From the NCBI GenBank assembly GCA_039588915.1, contig JBDGYV010000069.1, positions 1 to 9,504 on the forward strand: a stretch of DNA of 9,504 bases. Direction: 5' to 3'. This document shows, one piece after another, positions 1-7,738 of this stretch; within the stretch, counting starts at the first letter, position 1; each line of letters starts with the position of its first letter. The notes below the pieces were generated by a model, which had not been told where the DNA came from, made no database searches, and worked only from the letters and a program-made list of their open reading frames with translations. Origin of the DNA: CAMYLR01 sp039588915 (GTDB lineage: Bacteria; Gemmatimonadota; Gemmatimonadetes; JACCXV01; JAHWKZ01). The translations under genes were made by a program, and so were the position numbers.

Positions 1-2
1 AC

Positions 3-1085
3 GACGGAGACGCGATCTTCACCTTCATCTTCGAGCGCGAGCTCGTGGAGGTGGTGGGCATGGCGAGCCTCCGCAACCTCCAGATCTTCACTGCCCAGCA
101 GGAGTTCTTCGTAGACACGGGCAGCAAGGGGACGCTGACGCCAGACGCGGGCAACCTCTCCTTCCGCAAGCAGACCCGGTATGGTTCGGCCAAGATCCAG
201 CCGAAGGAGTTCGATGGGGCCACGCTCTTCGTCACGGAGAGCAAGGCCAACATGCGTGAGTTCCTCTTCGATGATCTGGAGAATGCCTTCCGGGCCCAGT
301 CGGTGTCGTTCCTGGCGGGCGAGCTGGTCAACAACCCGGTGGCTCTGGGCGTCCAGATGGAAGATACAGACCAGCCAGAACAGTATGCCTTCGTGGTGAA
401 CACGGACGGCACCCTCGGGGTGTTCTTCTCGATCCGTAACGAGAACATCGCGGCCTGGACGGGCTGGAGCACTCCCGGCGCGACCGGCACGGTCAAGACG
501 GTGCAGGACGTGAGCAACCGGCTCTTCGTAATCACCGAGAGGACGGTCAACTCGGTCACCAAGCTGCATCTGGAATACTTCGACAACACCTACTCCCTGG
601 ACATGGCCGAGAAGGCCACGGGCGCTTCGTCCTCGACCTGGGGACCGTTCGCGCATCTGAAGAACGAGACTGTGGAAGTCCGCTCCGGCAACCTGGGGAT
701 GGGCGCGTTCACGCTGGACGGCTCCGGCAACCTGGATCTGGGAACGGACAACGAGGTGACGGCGGTGGAGGTGGGCCTGGACTTCGTGCCGACCCTCACC
801 ACGCTGGCTCCTGAGTTCCAGCTCCCTGACGGCGTTACGGTCAACGAGCCCCGGCGAGTTGTCAAAGTGACCCTGGATCTGGTAGATACTCTCTATGTGC
901 AAGTGTCTGGAAACATTCTGCATATCCGGGCGGTGGACGATGACTTCTCGCTCGATCCCACGGCATTCACCGGGCGGCAGGAGTTTTACCTCACGGGCTG
1001 GGACAAAAAGGGAGAGGTAACGATCACACAGGACGAACCCCTGGACATCGTGCTGAACGGCGTCCTGGTAGAAGTGGAGATTTAG
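3..1085 (+). CDS. Tail nozzle protein (T7 gp12 / tail tubular protein B-like), C-terminal part
   Basis: This is the C-terminal 360 residues of a tail nozzle protein, the structural protein that forms the distal end of a short phage tail and gates DNA release. The frame is open to the left edge, so the true start lies outside the window; the GTG at 45 is internal and has no ribosome binding site. Numbering from the codon at base 3, family-like signatures occur in the expected order: LRNLQIFTAQQEFF followed by GTLTP (about 23-47), LFVTESKANMREF (75-87), DGTLGVFF (about 135-142) followed by an AAWTGW segment, VEVGLDFVPTLTTL (255-268), and the terminal GWDKKGEVTITQDEPL (332-347). I recognise this series as the C-terminal half of nozzle proteins from podoviruses; T7 gp12 itself is about 794 residues. 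No cysteine is present. The stop TAG directly abuts the next ATG. The family call is recognition from memory and no search was run. Confidence 0.8.
   Translation, partial: DGDAIFTFIFERELVEVVGMASLRNLQIFTAQQEFFVDTGSKGTLTPDAGNLSFRKQTRYGSAKIQPKEFDGATLFVTESKANMREFLFDDLENAFRAQSVSFLAGELVNNPVALGVQMEDTDQPEQYAFVVNTDGTLGVFFSIRNENIAAWTGWSTPGATGTVKTVQDVSNRLFVITERTVNSVTKLHLEYFDNTYSLDMAEKATGASSSTWGPFAHLKNETVEVRSGNLGMGAFTLDGSGNLDLGTDNEVTAVEVGLDFVPTLTTLAPEFQLPDGVTVNEPRRVVKVTLDLVDTLYVQVSGNILHIRAVDDDFSLDPTAFTGRQEFYLTGWDKKGEVTITQDEPLDIVLNGVLVEVEI
1076..1080 (+). promoter_or_regulatory. Ribosome binding site of the gp14-like gene
   Basis: GGAGA lies five bases before the ATG at 1086, inside the last codons of the nozzle gene. 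It is a good Shine-Dalgarno match and supports this start. The nozzle TAG sits immediately before the ATG, so termination and initiation can also be coupled. Confidence 0.65.
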
Positions 1086-1649
1086 ATGGCAGACCCTCTC
1101 ACACTAGCGGTTGCGGGCGCAGCAGTCTCGATTGCCGGTGGCGTCCTCGGTGCTGTTGGACAAGCTGATGCCGCTACAGCCGCTGCCAAACAAGCGGAGC
1201 TGGAGCGGCTTCAGCTTGAGAGCGAGAAAGATCTTTCGGAGCTTCAGTCGGTCCAAGAGGAAGTTGTGAGGCGCGAGGAGCTGCGGCGTGCGCTCTCCGC
1301 GCAGGCTGCGATCGCGGGTGGTAGTGGATTGGCTACCGACTCCAGATCCTTCCTCGCTGCGGAAAGCAATGCCCGGAGATTGGCGGAACGCGACATCGTG
1401 AACGTCCGGCTCTTCGGACAGGCGCAGAGCAATCGTCTGGCAATCGGCTCGGAAGCTGCAAAGGCTCGCGGGAAGAACGCGCTGAGCCAAGGCACACTGG
1501 GCGCTGCCGGTAGCATTATAGGCGGGGTGGGTGGCGCATTCTCCTCATTCGCTGGCTCCGGCCTCCTCGGCGCGGCACCGGGCGGAGCTCCTGGCGGAAA
1601 GACTCTTTTTGCGAGAACGGGCGTAAGAAACTCTAGTGGACAAATCTGA
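1086..1649 (+). CDS. Internal virion protein, T7 gp14-like (ejectosome component)
   Basis: This 187-residue protein resembles the small internal virion protein (T7 gp14, 196 residues), which sits in the capsid core and is ejected to form the outer-membrane part of the DNA-transfer channel. Residues 5-27 form a hydrophobic Ala/Gly/Val segment. Residues about 28-80 form a charged helical, probably coiled-coil region rich in Glu, Gln, Leu and Arg. It is followed by AAIAGGSGLATDSRSFLAAE (about 73-92), which matches the layout of the gp14 family: a glycine turn, a short Ser-rich loop, then a helix. Residues 136-172 are Gly/Ala-rich and could insert in a membrane. There is no cysteine. The start follows a GGAGA site and abuts the nozzle stop. 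Its stop overlaps the next start by one base (TGATG). Codon choice is looser than in the following gene, with 2 of 5 lysines AAA and frequent CTT, GAT and CAA. The family call rests on size, layout and gene order, because gp14 proteins diverge strongly. Confidence 0.72.
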   Translation: MADPLTLAVAGAAVSIAGGVLGAVGQADAATAAAKQAELERLQLESEKDLSELQSVQEEVVRREELRRALSAQAAIAGGSGLATDSRSFLAAESNARRLAERDIVNVRLFGQAQSNRLAIGSEAAKARGKNALSQGTLGAAGSIIGGVGGAFSSFAGSGLLGAAPGGAPGGKTLFARTGVRNSSGQI

Positions 1650-1651
1650 TG
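1638..1651 (+). promoter_or_regulatory. Translational coupling junction (GGA...TGATG) before the gp15-like gene
   Basis: The stop TGA (1647-1649) of the gp14-like gene and the ATG (1649-1651) of the next gene share one base. The only upstream Shine-Dalgarno-like element is a weak GGA at 1638-1640. Initiation here therefore probably depends on ribosomes finishing the upstream gene. This is an inference from the arrangement. Confidence 0.5.
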
Positions 1652-4573
1652 GCGGGACTCGGTGACTTCGGCAAGACCACGGTACAACCGGCTGGTATCC
1701 GGTCGGCAAGCCAAGGCGACGTGTCCTCGGGGACCGAAGCGCTGGCCCGCGGTATCCAGTCGTTCCAAAACCCTCTGACCCAGCTCGCCGCGATCGAGAA
1801 CGACAAGCGGCACGCCAAGGCGAAGGCTGACGGACAGCGGGACGGCACGCTTGCCGGGCTCGAGATGGACGACCAGGGGAATCTGGTCCCGCCTGATCTG
1901 GGCGGGGTGGATACCAATACCACCTTCGGCAAGAACTACGTGGCGGCCGCGGAAGCGTCCTATTTCGGCAGCTTGCAGACCCAGGCCAGCACCGGAGCGT
2001 CACTTCTGGCAGCTAAGGCCAACGGCAATTCGGCGGTCTATGAGGAGCTGGCCCAGGCCGAGATCGACGCCAAGCTCGACAATATCCCTGACGGCCTCGC
2101 GCCCAAGGCGGAAGCCATCCTCCGCACCTCCTACTCCGCAAAGCGGGCGGCAGTGCTGGTGGAAGAGCAGAAGCGGGCATCTGCCGGGCAAGTGGAAGCA
2201 CTCAACGGTGCGATCGCGACTGCCAACGGGGAGACCCGCACCCTTGCCATCCAAGGGGACGCGACGGGCGCATTCGAGAGCCAGCAGCGGGCGGTGTCCT
2301 ACCTGGATGCCATGCGTGACGCGGGCCACATCAACGAGGCTCAGCATACGAAGGGCGTGCGGGAGCTGGAGGATAACCTGATCTTCTACGGCCTGGAATC
2401 CGGGCTCCTGGGGATCATGAACGACCCGAACCGCAGCGAAGGCCAGCAGATCGCTGACGGCATGGCTGCGATCAGCGAACTGTCGAAGATGACGCCGGAT
2501 GAGCTGGGCGTGGCCGACCAGGACCGGGTGGATGCAATTCGCGACCGGCTCTTCACGGTCGTGCAGAGCGAGAACAGTCGCCGGGTGCAGCAGCGCACCG
2601 TGCGCCAGCAGGGCAAGAACCAGTTGCAGGAGGCGAACGCTCGCGCATACGCAAAGCAGGCCGCCGCCGGACTGCCGGTTGATATTGCCCAGGCCACGAG
2701 AGACCTGGACAGCGGAGCGATCTCGATCCAGACCTATACCACGGTGGTTGCCGGGAACGCCAAGCTGGTGGAGAAGGGCCGGAAGGCTGAAGCCGACAAG
2801 CTGGCGTTCGATGTCAAGAATAAGATCGTGTCCTTCCAAGAGGTTGTGACCGACCCGGCCCGCTGGGGGATGCTCAATCCCGGTGAGCGGCTCAAGATCC
2901 GCCAGGAAGCGATCGACCAAGCAACCGCCGCGGCGGAGGCTGGCTTCGAGGCAGCAAACGCTGAGGTGGTTATGGGCCTGTCCATGCACCCGGCAGACTA
3001 TACCGAGTGGCTGAAGGCCCAAGGAGTCGGTGGTGATGACTTGCTGGCCCGGTCGGACAAGTACCTCAAGCGGTTCTATGACCCGAACAACCCGGCAGTG
3101 ATCCAGGCCAATCTCCACAGCAAGCTCAACAAGGGCGTCATGCCCGACCCGCGCTCGAAGGAGGAGCAGGCCCTCTATCAGCAGCACCAGCAGCAGCTCG
3201 ACATCTACTCGGGGGACTTTGACCCGGAGATGGTGGGCGGGATGGCTGGCAAGGGCTTCGTGTTCTCCCAGATGGGGGACCAGATCAAGGCGGCGCTCAA
3301 GACCCGGAATCCCCAGAACGTATCCGCAGCCATGAAGGCTTTCAGCGCTATATGCACCAGCACATCACAGGAAGCGAATGATGCCGGGTGCGTATCATTG
3401 AAGGCCCAGATTGGCTCGAAGACCTACAACACGCTGGAGGAGCTGACTGCCACAGTCACCCCGGAAGAGCCTGACCTGACCACGGTCCTGCTGGAGACTG
3501 AGAAGCGGGTGGATGCCAGCGCGTCCGACCTGTCCTCGACAGACCGCAAGGTGGCGGCAGAGGGTGGCTTTGTCGCGGTGGATCAGGCGGCAAACTCCGC
3601 ACTCGACAAGATGTTCGAGAACGTGCTGAAGGAGGCGGCTCCCGGTATCCTCTCTGACATCGCCCAGGCGGGTGGCTCGGCCTTCCTGATCCGGCACTTC
3701 ATCCAGATGGACGACCCGGAGCTCCGTGCTGCCGTGCGGGCGAACCCGGCAATCCTTGACGACCTGAACTCCCCCTTGTTCCGCGGGCTCATCAAGGAAC
3801 GGCTCTCTGTGCTGATCTCCCAGGAGCCCAAGGGGCGGGAGCTTGACGAAGCACGGATGCAGCAGCTCACGCAGCAAGCCACCATTGGCGTGATGAACGA
3901 GAACGACGTGGTGGTGCGGAACACAGTACAGCACCCCATCCGGTCAGATGGCACGATCGACGTTGGCGAGCGTGAGGAGCGCCCGGAGCTGTTCGTTACC
4001 AGGAACGGCGCGGCCAGCCAGCTCAACGCACTTGGGGCTCCCTTCGTCTGGACCGACAACATGACGCAGGGCGAGACCATGCTCCATCTTCGCGAGGCGG
4101 GCTTCACTGACGTGCCTCGGGACGCGAGCGGAAAGAACCTGACCGCGGCTTCGGACATCGGGGAGCTGACCTACGACCTCGAGCCCGTGCGTGGCAGGCC
4201 CGGTGTCTTCCGGGTTCACTACCTGAACAAGCAGGGAACCTATGTCCCGTACATGGTCAAGAACGCTGACGGGATCTCCGGTGTCGCCACGGTGGACTAC
4301 AGCAACCCGCTGACTCTCTTCCACACGCAGATGTACCAGCAGGCCCAGGAAGATCCGACCCTGTGGGCACAGTTCGGTGGTTCCATCCCGATCTTCGGTG
4401 ACGCTATCAGACAAGGAAGTGTCGAAGCCAGGATGGAAGAGGCGCGGCCAGAGGCGGCGCGGGCCCAGGCATTCTTCACTGAGGCGGGCGTGCCACACGA
4501 GGCGCAGATGATTATCCTGCCGCCCATTGGCAGAGCGGCCTTCGGCCTTCCGCAAGAGTCGAGTGGATTCTGA
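1649..4573 (+). CDS. Large internal virion protein, T7 gp15-like (ejectosome component)
   Basis: This 974-residue protein lies between gp14-like and gp16-like genes, the position of T7 gp15 (747 residues). In T7, gp15 forms the middle of the internal core and the periplasmic tube for DNA entry. Visible features are mostly helical. Residues about 131-195 are rich in Ala, Glu and Lys (YEELAQAEIDAKL onward). A Gln/Arg-rich helical stretch lies at about 308-341. A short Gln-rich run (YQQHQQQL) lies near 508-515. Residues about 766-905 look different, with more beta-type sequence (FRVHYLNKQGTYVPYMV), suggesting a separate C-terminal domain. There is no signal peptide and no strong membrane segment. 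The only two cysteines are C569 and C581. I recognise no lytic transglycosylase or peptidase motif. All roughly 42 lysines appear to be AAG, a stricter codon choice than in both neighbours. It overlaps both neighbouring genes by one base. The assignment rests mainly on gene order, size and helical character. It could instead be called simply a large phage virion protein. Confidence 0.65.
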   Translation: MAGLGDFGKTTVQPAGIRSASQGDVSSGTEALARGIQSFQNPLTQLAAIENDKRHAKAKADGQRDGTLAGLEMDDQGNLVPPDLGGVDTNTTFGKNYVAAAEASYFGSLQTQASTGASLLAAKANGNSAVYEELAQAEIDAKLDNIPDGLAPKAEAILRTSYSAKRAAVLVEEQKRASAGQVEALNGAIATANGETRTLAIQGDATGAFESQQRAVSYLDAMRDAGHINEAQHTKGVRELEDNLIFYGLESGLLGIMNDPNRSEGQQIADGMAAISELSKMTPDELGVADQDRVDAIRDRLFTVVQSENSRRVQQRTVRQQGKNQLQEANARAYAKQAAAGLPVDIAQATRDLDSGAISIQTYTTVVAGNAKLVEKGRKAEADKLAFDVKNKIVSFQEVVTDPARWGMLNPGERLKIRQEAIDQATAAAEAGFEAANAEVVMGLSMHPADYTEWLKAQGVGGDDLLARSDKYLKRFYDPNNPAVIQANLHSKLNKGVMPDPRSKEEQALYQQHQQQLDIYSGDFDPEMVGGMAGKGFVFSQMGDQIKAALKTRNPQNVSAAMKAFSAICTSTSQEANDAGCVSLKAQIGSKTYNTLEELTATVTPEEPDLTTVLLETEKRVDASASDLSSTDRKVAAEGGFVAVDQAANSALDKMFENVLKEAAPGILSDIAQAGGSAFLIRHFIQMDDPELRAAVRANPAILDDLNSPLFRGLIKERLSVLISQEPKGRELDEARMQQLTQQATIGVMNENDVVVRNTVQHPIRSDGTIDVGEREERPELFVTRNGAASQLNALGAPFVWTDNMTQGETMLHLREAGFTDVPRDASGKNLTAASDIGELTYDLEPVRGRPGVFRVHYLNKQGTYVPYMVKNADGISGVATVDYSNPLTLFHTQMYQQAQEDPTLWAQFGGSIPIFGDAIRQGSVEARMEEARPEAARAQAFFTEAGVPHEAQMIILPPIGRAAFGLPQESSGF

Positions 4574-4575
4574 TG
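4563..4575 (+). promoter_or_regulatory. Translational coupling junction (GTGGA...TGATG) before the gp16-like gene
   Basis: The stop TGA (4571-4573) shares its last base with the ATG (4573-4575). A weak GTGGA at 4563-4567 is the only ribosome-binding element. The arrangement closely copies the junction at 1638-1651: both have AGTGGA shortly before TCTGATGGC. Coupled re-initiation is the likely mode. Confidence 0.5.
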
Positions 4576-7500
4576 GCTGATATTCCCGTCAAGGAAGCGG
4601 TAGCGCCGGACCACGTAGGAGAGCCCAACTTCTTTCGGGACACGCTCCCGGCTGCACTCGAGACCGAGAGCATGTTCGGTGGATTGTACAATCAAGCACT
4701 GGTAAATGGCCTGATCGACCCCGATAGCGACATCTTCCCGAATCCCCGGAACATTCGTCCGCAGTTTGGCAGCGCTTCCCCTGGCCGGGCGCTGGACTTC
4801 AACGTGTTCGACATGCCGGAGGTCCAGCAGAACCCGGCAATCCTGAAGTGGGTGTGGGATGTGGAGGGCGAGCAGGACTTTCGGGAGCGCCTGGAGCTTC
4901 ACAGGGCGGCTGAGGAAGCCCGCGCTGAGGTGGCTCGGGACCAAAATTCGATCTACGCAGTCCTCGGGGCGTCACTAGCTAATCCTGACGTGATAATTGG
5001 TGGCGGCATTGCGGGCGGCGCGGGGCGCATCGGAGGGGCTTTGAGAACCTCCGCGGCCCTCTCGGCGGTCACTGCGACCCAAGAAGGGATACTGAACAGT
5101 GCCGATCCGGGCAGAGACCCCGCAGCAGGCGCGGCTGCCGTACTTACAGCAGGGGTTGTGGGCTTCGGCCTGGGGTTGGCAGGGCCCATGTCCAAAAGCG
5201 CTCGCAGGAACGATATTTCGATAGCCGAAGCGACGGCCCAGGCGAACCGTCCGCCCGGCCCGACAACTGCCGACTTCCTTCGGGATGAGTCCGGCACGCT
5301 GAACATCAACCCGAACCGGAAGGACAAGCGGGCCAACGAGTCCGTGTCCGAGAAACACGAGCGCAAGCTCAAGCAGGAACGGGATCTGAATCAGGAGGGT
5401 CCGGTCCCCACCGGCACCCGCATCGAGGAGCTTCCGCTCAACCCCGTTCTCCGCAGCCTCCAGCGGTCTGCCGTGTCTGCCCGCCGGACGGTGGAGGAGC
5501 TGGTGGATATGGGTGGCATCATCAAGAAGAAGAACCGGGCCGGTGTCGCCACGGAGCGGTCGGTGGAGACCAACTACCGGACGAACCACCTCAACTCGCT
5601 CTTCGAGGCGATCGACGCGCAGAACCAAGCCTTCCTGGCATACCGGGGCAAGAGAGATCCGGGGACTGCCGGGCGGCGCGTCCTGCACTCGCAAGGCACG
5701 CGCCTTCGGGACGCCATGCGCGGCAGGAATAGCGACAACACACAGTTCACCTACCGCGAGTTCCGCGAGGAGGTGGGCATGGCAATGAAGAGCAGCGACC
5801 AGCACCCCACCCCGGAGGTGGCCCAGGCTGCCGCCAAGTACCGGAAAATCCTTAACGATATGGGCAAAGAGGCCAACGAGGTAGGGCTCTTCGAGCGTGC
5901 GCTGCGTCGTGACCTGAACAACCTGGAGAGAGAGCTGTCGTCTGCCGCTCGCAAGGGTGAAGACCCGGCTGCGCTCCAACGTCGCAAGGTCCGGCTCCAG
6001 CAGAAGCTGGACAACCTCAAAGCCCACGGCCCAGACGCTGGTCCGAATAAGTCTTTCTTCCCAAGGGTTTACCGGACGGACAAGATCCTCGACAACCAGC
6101 AGCGGTTCATTGACCGGGTGACTGACGGGCTCCGTGACGCCAACCCCGGCATGACCCGGCAGGCTGCGCGGACTGCTGCCAAGGACGTGCTGAGAAACAT
6201 CACGGGCATCAAGCCTCACCTCGGTCATGTGCCTGATGAGCTGCGGAAGGGAGCCGGTGACGCCAGCTCGGCCCGCGCTCGTATGCTGGACATTGACGAC
6301 CAGTTCCTCCAGGAGTTCGTGGAGAACGACGTGGAGGTGGTGCTCCGCAGCTACCACAAGAGTATTGGCACGGACATCGAGCTCACGAAGAAGTTCGGAG
6401 ATCACTCGATGGCGGAGCGAATCCTCGAGGTCGCAGCCGAATACGACCAGCTTATCAAGGAGACCAAGGACGCGGCAGAGGCCGGGCGGCTCCAGGCGGA
6501 GAAGGCCGAGGCGATCGCGGACATCGAGAACATGAGGGACATCGTGCGTGGCACCTTCGGGGCGAGCAACGATCCCTTCTCGGCCACGACCAAGTTCGCC
6601 AAGGGCATGAAGGCAGCCAACGTGGTGCTCATGCTGGGCGGCGCGGCAGTCGCCAGCTTCGCTGACGTGGGCCGCTTCGCCATGACGGAGGGCATCGCCA
6701 AGGGCTACGGCCCCATCCTGAAGTCCTTCACCACGGAGAACGGCAAGCTCCTCCGGCAGATGAGCAAGAAAGAGCTGAACCTCGCTGGCGAGGCGCTGGA
6801 CATGGTGCTGGGCATCCGGGCCTTGCAGATGGCTGACATTGGGCAGTCCTTCGGGAACCTTAGCCGGGCAGAGCGTTTCATGCAGGAAGGGGCGAACCTC
6901 TTCTTCATGGTGAACGGGCTGAACTGGTGGAACAACACGATGAAAGAATGGGCCGGGCTGGTGGTTGGCTCGCGCATTCTGGAGGACGTGGCGAAGAAGG
7001 GACCAAACGAGAAATTGGCCCGCGCCGGGATTGACCCGGCTATGGCGAGCCGGATAAACGACCAGTTTGTGCGCTTCGGTGATGAGATTGACGGGGTGAA
7101 GGTGGCGAATACGGCTGACTGGGCCGACGCAGAGGCGGTGGCAGCCTATCGCGGTGCGCTTTCACAGGACGTGAACCGCACGATTGTCACACCTGGAGCG
7201 GGTGACAAGGCAATCTGGACTAGCACGGAATATGGCAGCGTTGTTGCCCAATTCAAAAGTTTCGCACAGGCCACGACTAACCGCGTCCTGGTGTCTGGAA
7301 TGCAGGAGGCAGACCACAACATGGCCGTGGGAGCCGCAATCCTGCTGAGCATGGGCGCTGTGGTGGACGCCACCAAGAACATCCTGGCCGGTAGGGATCA
7401 GCCGGACACTGCCGGAGAGATAATCGAGGGTGCGATCGACCGCAGCGGATTGTTCGGTGTCTTCCAGGAGTTCAACAAGATCCTTGAGGTGATGTCGAAC

Positions 7501-7719
7501 GGCCAGCTCGGCGTCCGTCCCATGCTCACGGATGACAAGGCACCCACCACGGGGACTGACGTAATCGGAACCATCGGCGGGCCGACCGGCTCAACGCTTA
7601 GTCGGGGCGCACAGGTAATCGGTGATATTGTTACCGGAAACGCCGACGCCAACACCGCGAAGACCGCAGCAAAGCTGGTGCCGGGGAATAATCTTCCGTT
7701 TGTCCAGCCTTTGATGTAA
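4573..7719 (+). CDS. Large internal core protein, T7 gp16-like (ejectosome component), without recognisable transglycosylase domain
   Basis: This 1048-residue protein occupies the gp16 position, between gp15-like and tail-fibre genes. T7 gp16 (1318 residues) is ejected and forms the inner-membrane end of the DNA-transfer channel. Two hydrophobic Gly/Ala-rich stretches lie at about 129-175 and 183-205. A charged linker rich in Lys, Arg, Asn and Pro follows (about 207-285), then a long helical region. The segment near 563-660 (ARARMLDID, VLRSYHKSIG, KKFGDHSM, then MRDIVRGTFG) and the hydrophobic KAANVVLMLGGAAVASF near 680-696 are typical of gp16-type and other large podoviral core proteins. Further hydrophobic or aromatic segments lie at 777-800 (FFMVNGLNWWNNTM) and 916-940. 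The pattern YGSVVAQFKSFAQATTNRVL (about 892-911) is also typical of the C-terminal region of these proteins. No cysteine is present. T7 gp16 carries an N-terminal lytic transglycosylase, but this N-terminus shows no such motif. The start overlaps the upstream stop; the gene ends in TAA. Confidence 0.72.
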   Translation: MADIPVKEAVAPDHVGEPNFFRDTLPAALETESMFGGLYNQALVNGLIDPDSDIFPNPRNIRPQFGSASPGRALDFNVFDMPEVQQNPAILKWVWDVEGEQDFRERLELHRAAEEARAEVARDQNSIYAVLGASLANPDVIIGGGIAGGAGRIGGALRTSAALSAVTATQEGILNSADPGRDPAAGAAAVLTAGVVGFGLGLAGPMSKSARRNDISIAEATAQANRPPGPTTADFLRDESGTLNINPNRKDKRANESVSEKHERKLKQERDLNQEGPVPTGTRIEELPLNPVLRSLQRSAVSARRTVEELVDMGGIIKKKNRAGVATERSVETNYRTNHLNSLFEAIDAQNQAFLAYRGKRDPGTAGRRVLHSQGTRLRDAMRGRNSDNTQFTYREFREEVGMAMKSSDQHPTPEVAQAAAKYRKILNDMGKEANEVGLFERALRRDLNNLERELSSAARKGEDPAALQRRKVRLQQKLDNLKAHGPDAGPNKSFFPRVYRTDKILDNQQRFIDRVTDGLRDANPGMTRQAARTAAKDVLRNITGIKPHLGHVPDELRKGAGDASSARARMLDIDDQFLQEFVENDVEVVLRSYHKSIGTDIELTKKFGDHSMAERILEVAAEYDQLIKETKDAAEAGRLQAEKAEAIADIENMRDIVRGTFGASNDPFSATTKFAKGMKAANVVLMLGGAAVASFADVGRFAMTEGIAKGYGPILKSFTTENGKLLRQMSKKELNLAGEALDMVLGIRALQMADIGQSFGNLSRAERFMQEGANLFFMVNGLNWWNNTMKEWAGLVVGSRILEDVAKKGPNEKLARAGIDPAMASRINDQFVRFGDEIDGVKVANTADWADAEAVAAYRGALSQDVNRTIVTPGAGDKAIWTSTEYGSVVAQFKSFAQATTNRVLVSGMQEADHNMAVGAAILLSMGAVVDATKNILAGRDQPDTAGEIIEGAIDRSGLFGVFQEFNKILEVMSNGQLGVRPMLTDDKAPTTGTDVIGTIGGPTGSTLSRGAQVIGDIVTGNADANTAKTAAKLVPGNNLPFVQPLM

Positions 7720-7727
7720 AAGAACGC

Positions 7728-7733
7728 AGGAGA
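7728..7733 (+). promoter_or_regulatory. Ribosome binding site of the tail-fibre gene
   Basis: AGGAGA lies five bases before the ATG at 7739, within the only intergenic gap of the window (7720-7738). It is the best Shine-Dalgarno match in the window and fixes the fibre start. It should allow independent, strong initiation, unlike the coupled starts of the two preceding genes. Confidence 0.75.
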
Positions 7734-7738
7734 AGACT

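Noticed and set aside
45..47. GTG as the start of the nozzle gene
   Set aside because: The frame is open to the left edge and the upstream codons read as continuous nozzle-like sequence. There is no Shine-Dalgarno element before the GTG.
859..888. Promoter-like TTGTCA followed by TAGATA at 18-base spacing, upstream of the gp14-like gene
   Set aside because: The second element matches the consensus poorly, the site lies inside the nozzle coding region about 200 bases before the next start, and its slightly AT-richer setting makes a chance match likely.
2000..3187. 395-codon open frame on the minus strand
   Set aside because: It lies antisense to the gp15-like gene. It has no family resemblance, and strict codon bias of the plus-strand gene explains its length.
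4975..6405. 476-codon open frame on the minus strand
   Set aside because: It lies entirely inside the well-supported gp16-like gene and its translation is rich in Arg, Leu and Val with no recognisable domain. Long antisense frames are expected where GC-rich third positions suppress stop codons.
7720..7738. Terminator or phage promoter in the only intergenic gap
   Set aside because: The 19-base gap has no inverted repeat with a T run and no room for a promoter beyond the ribosome binding site.
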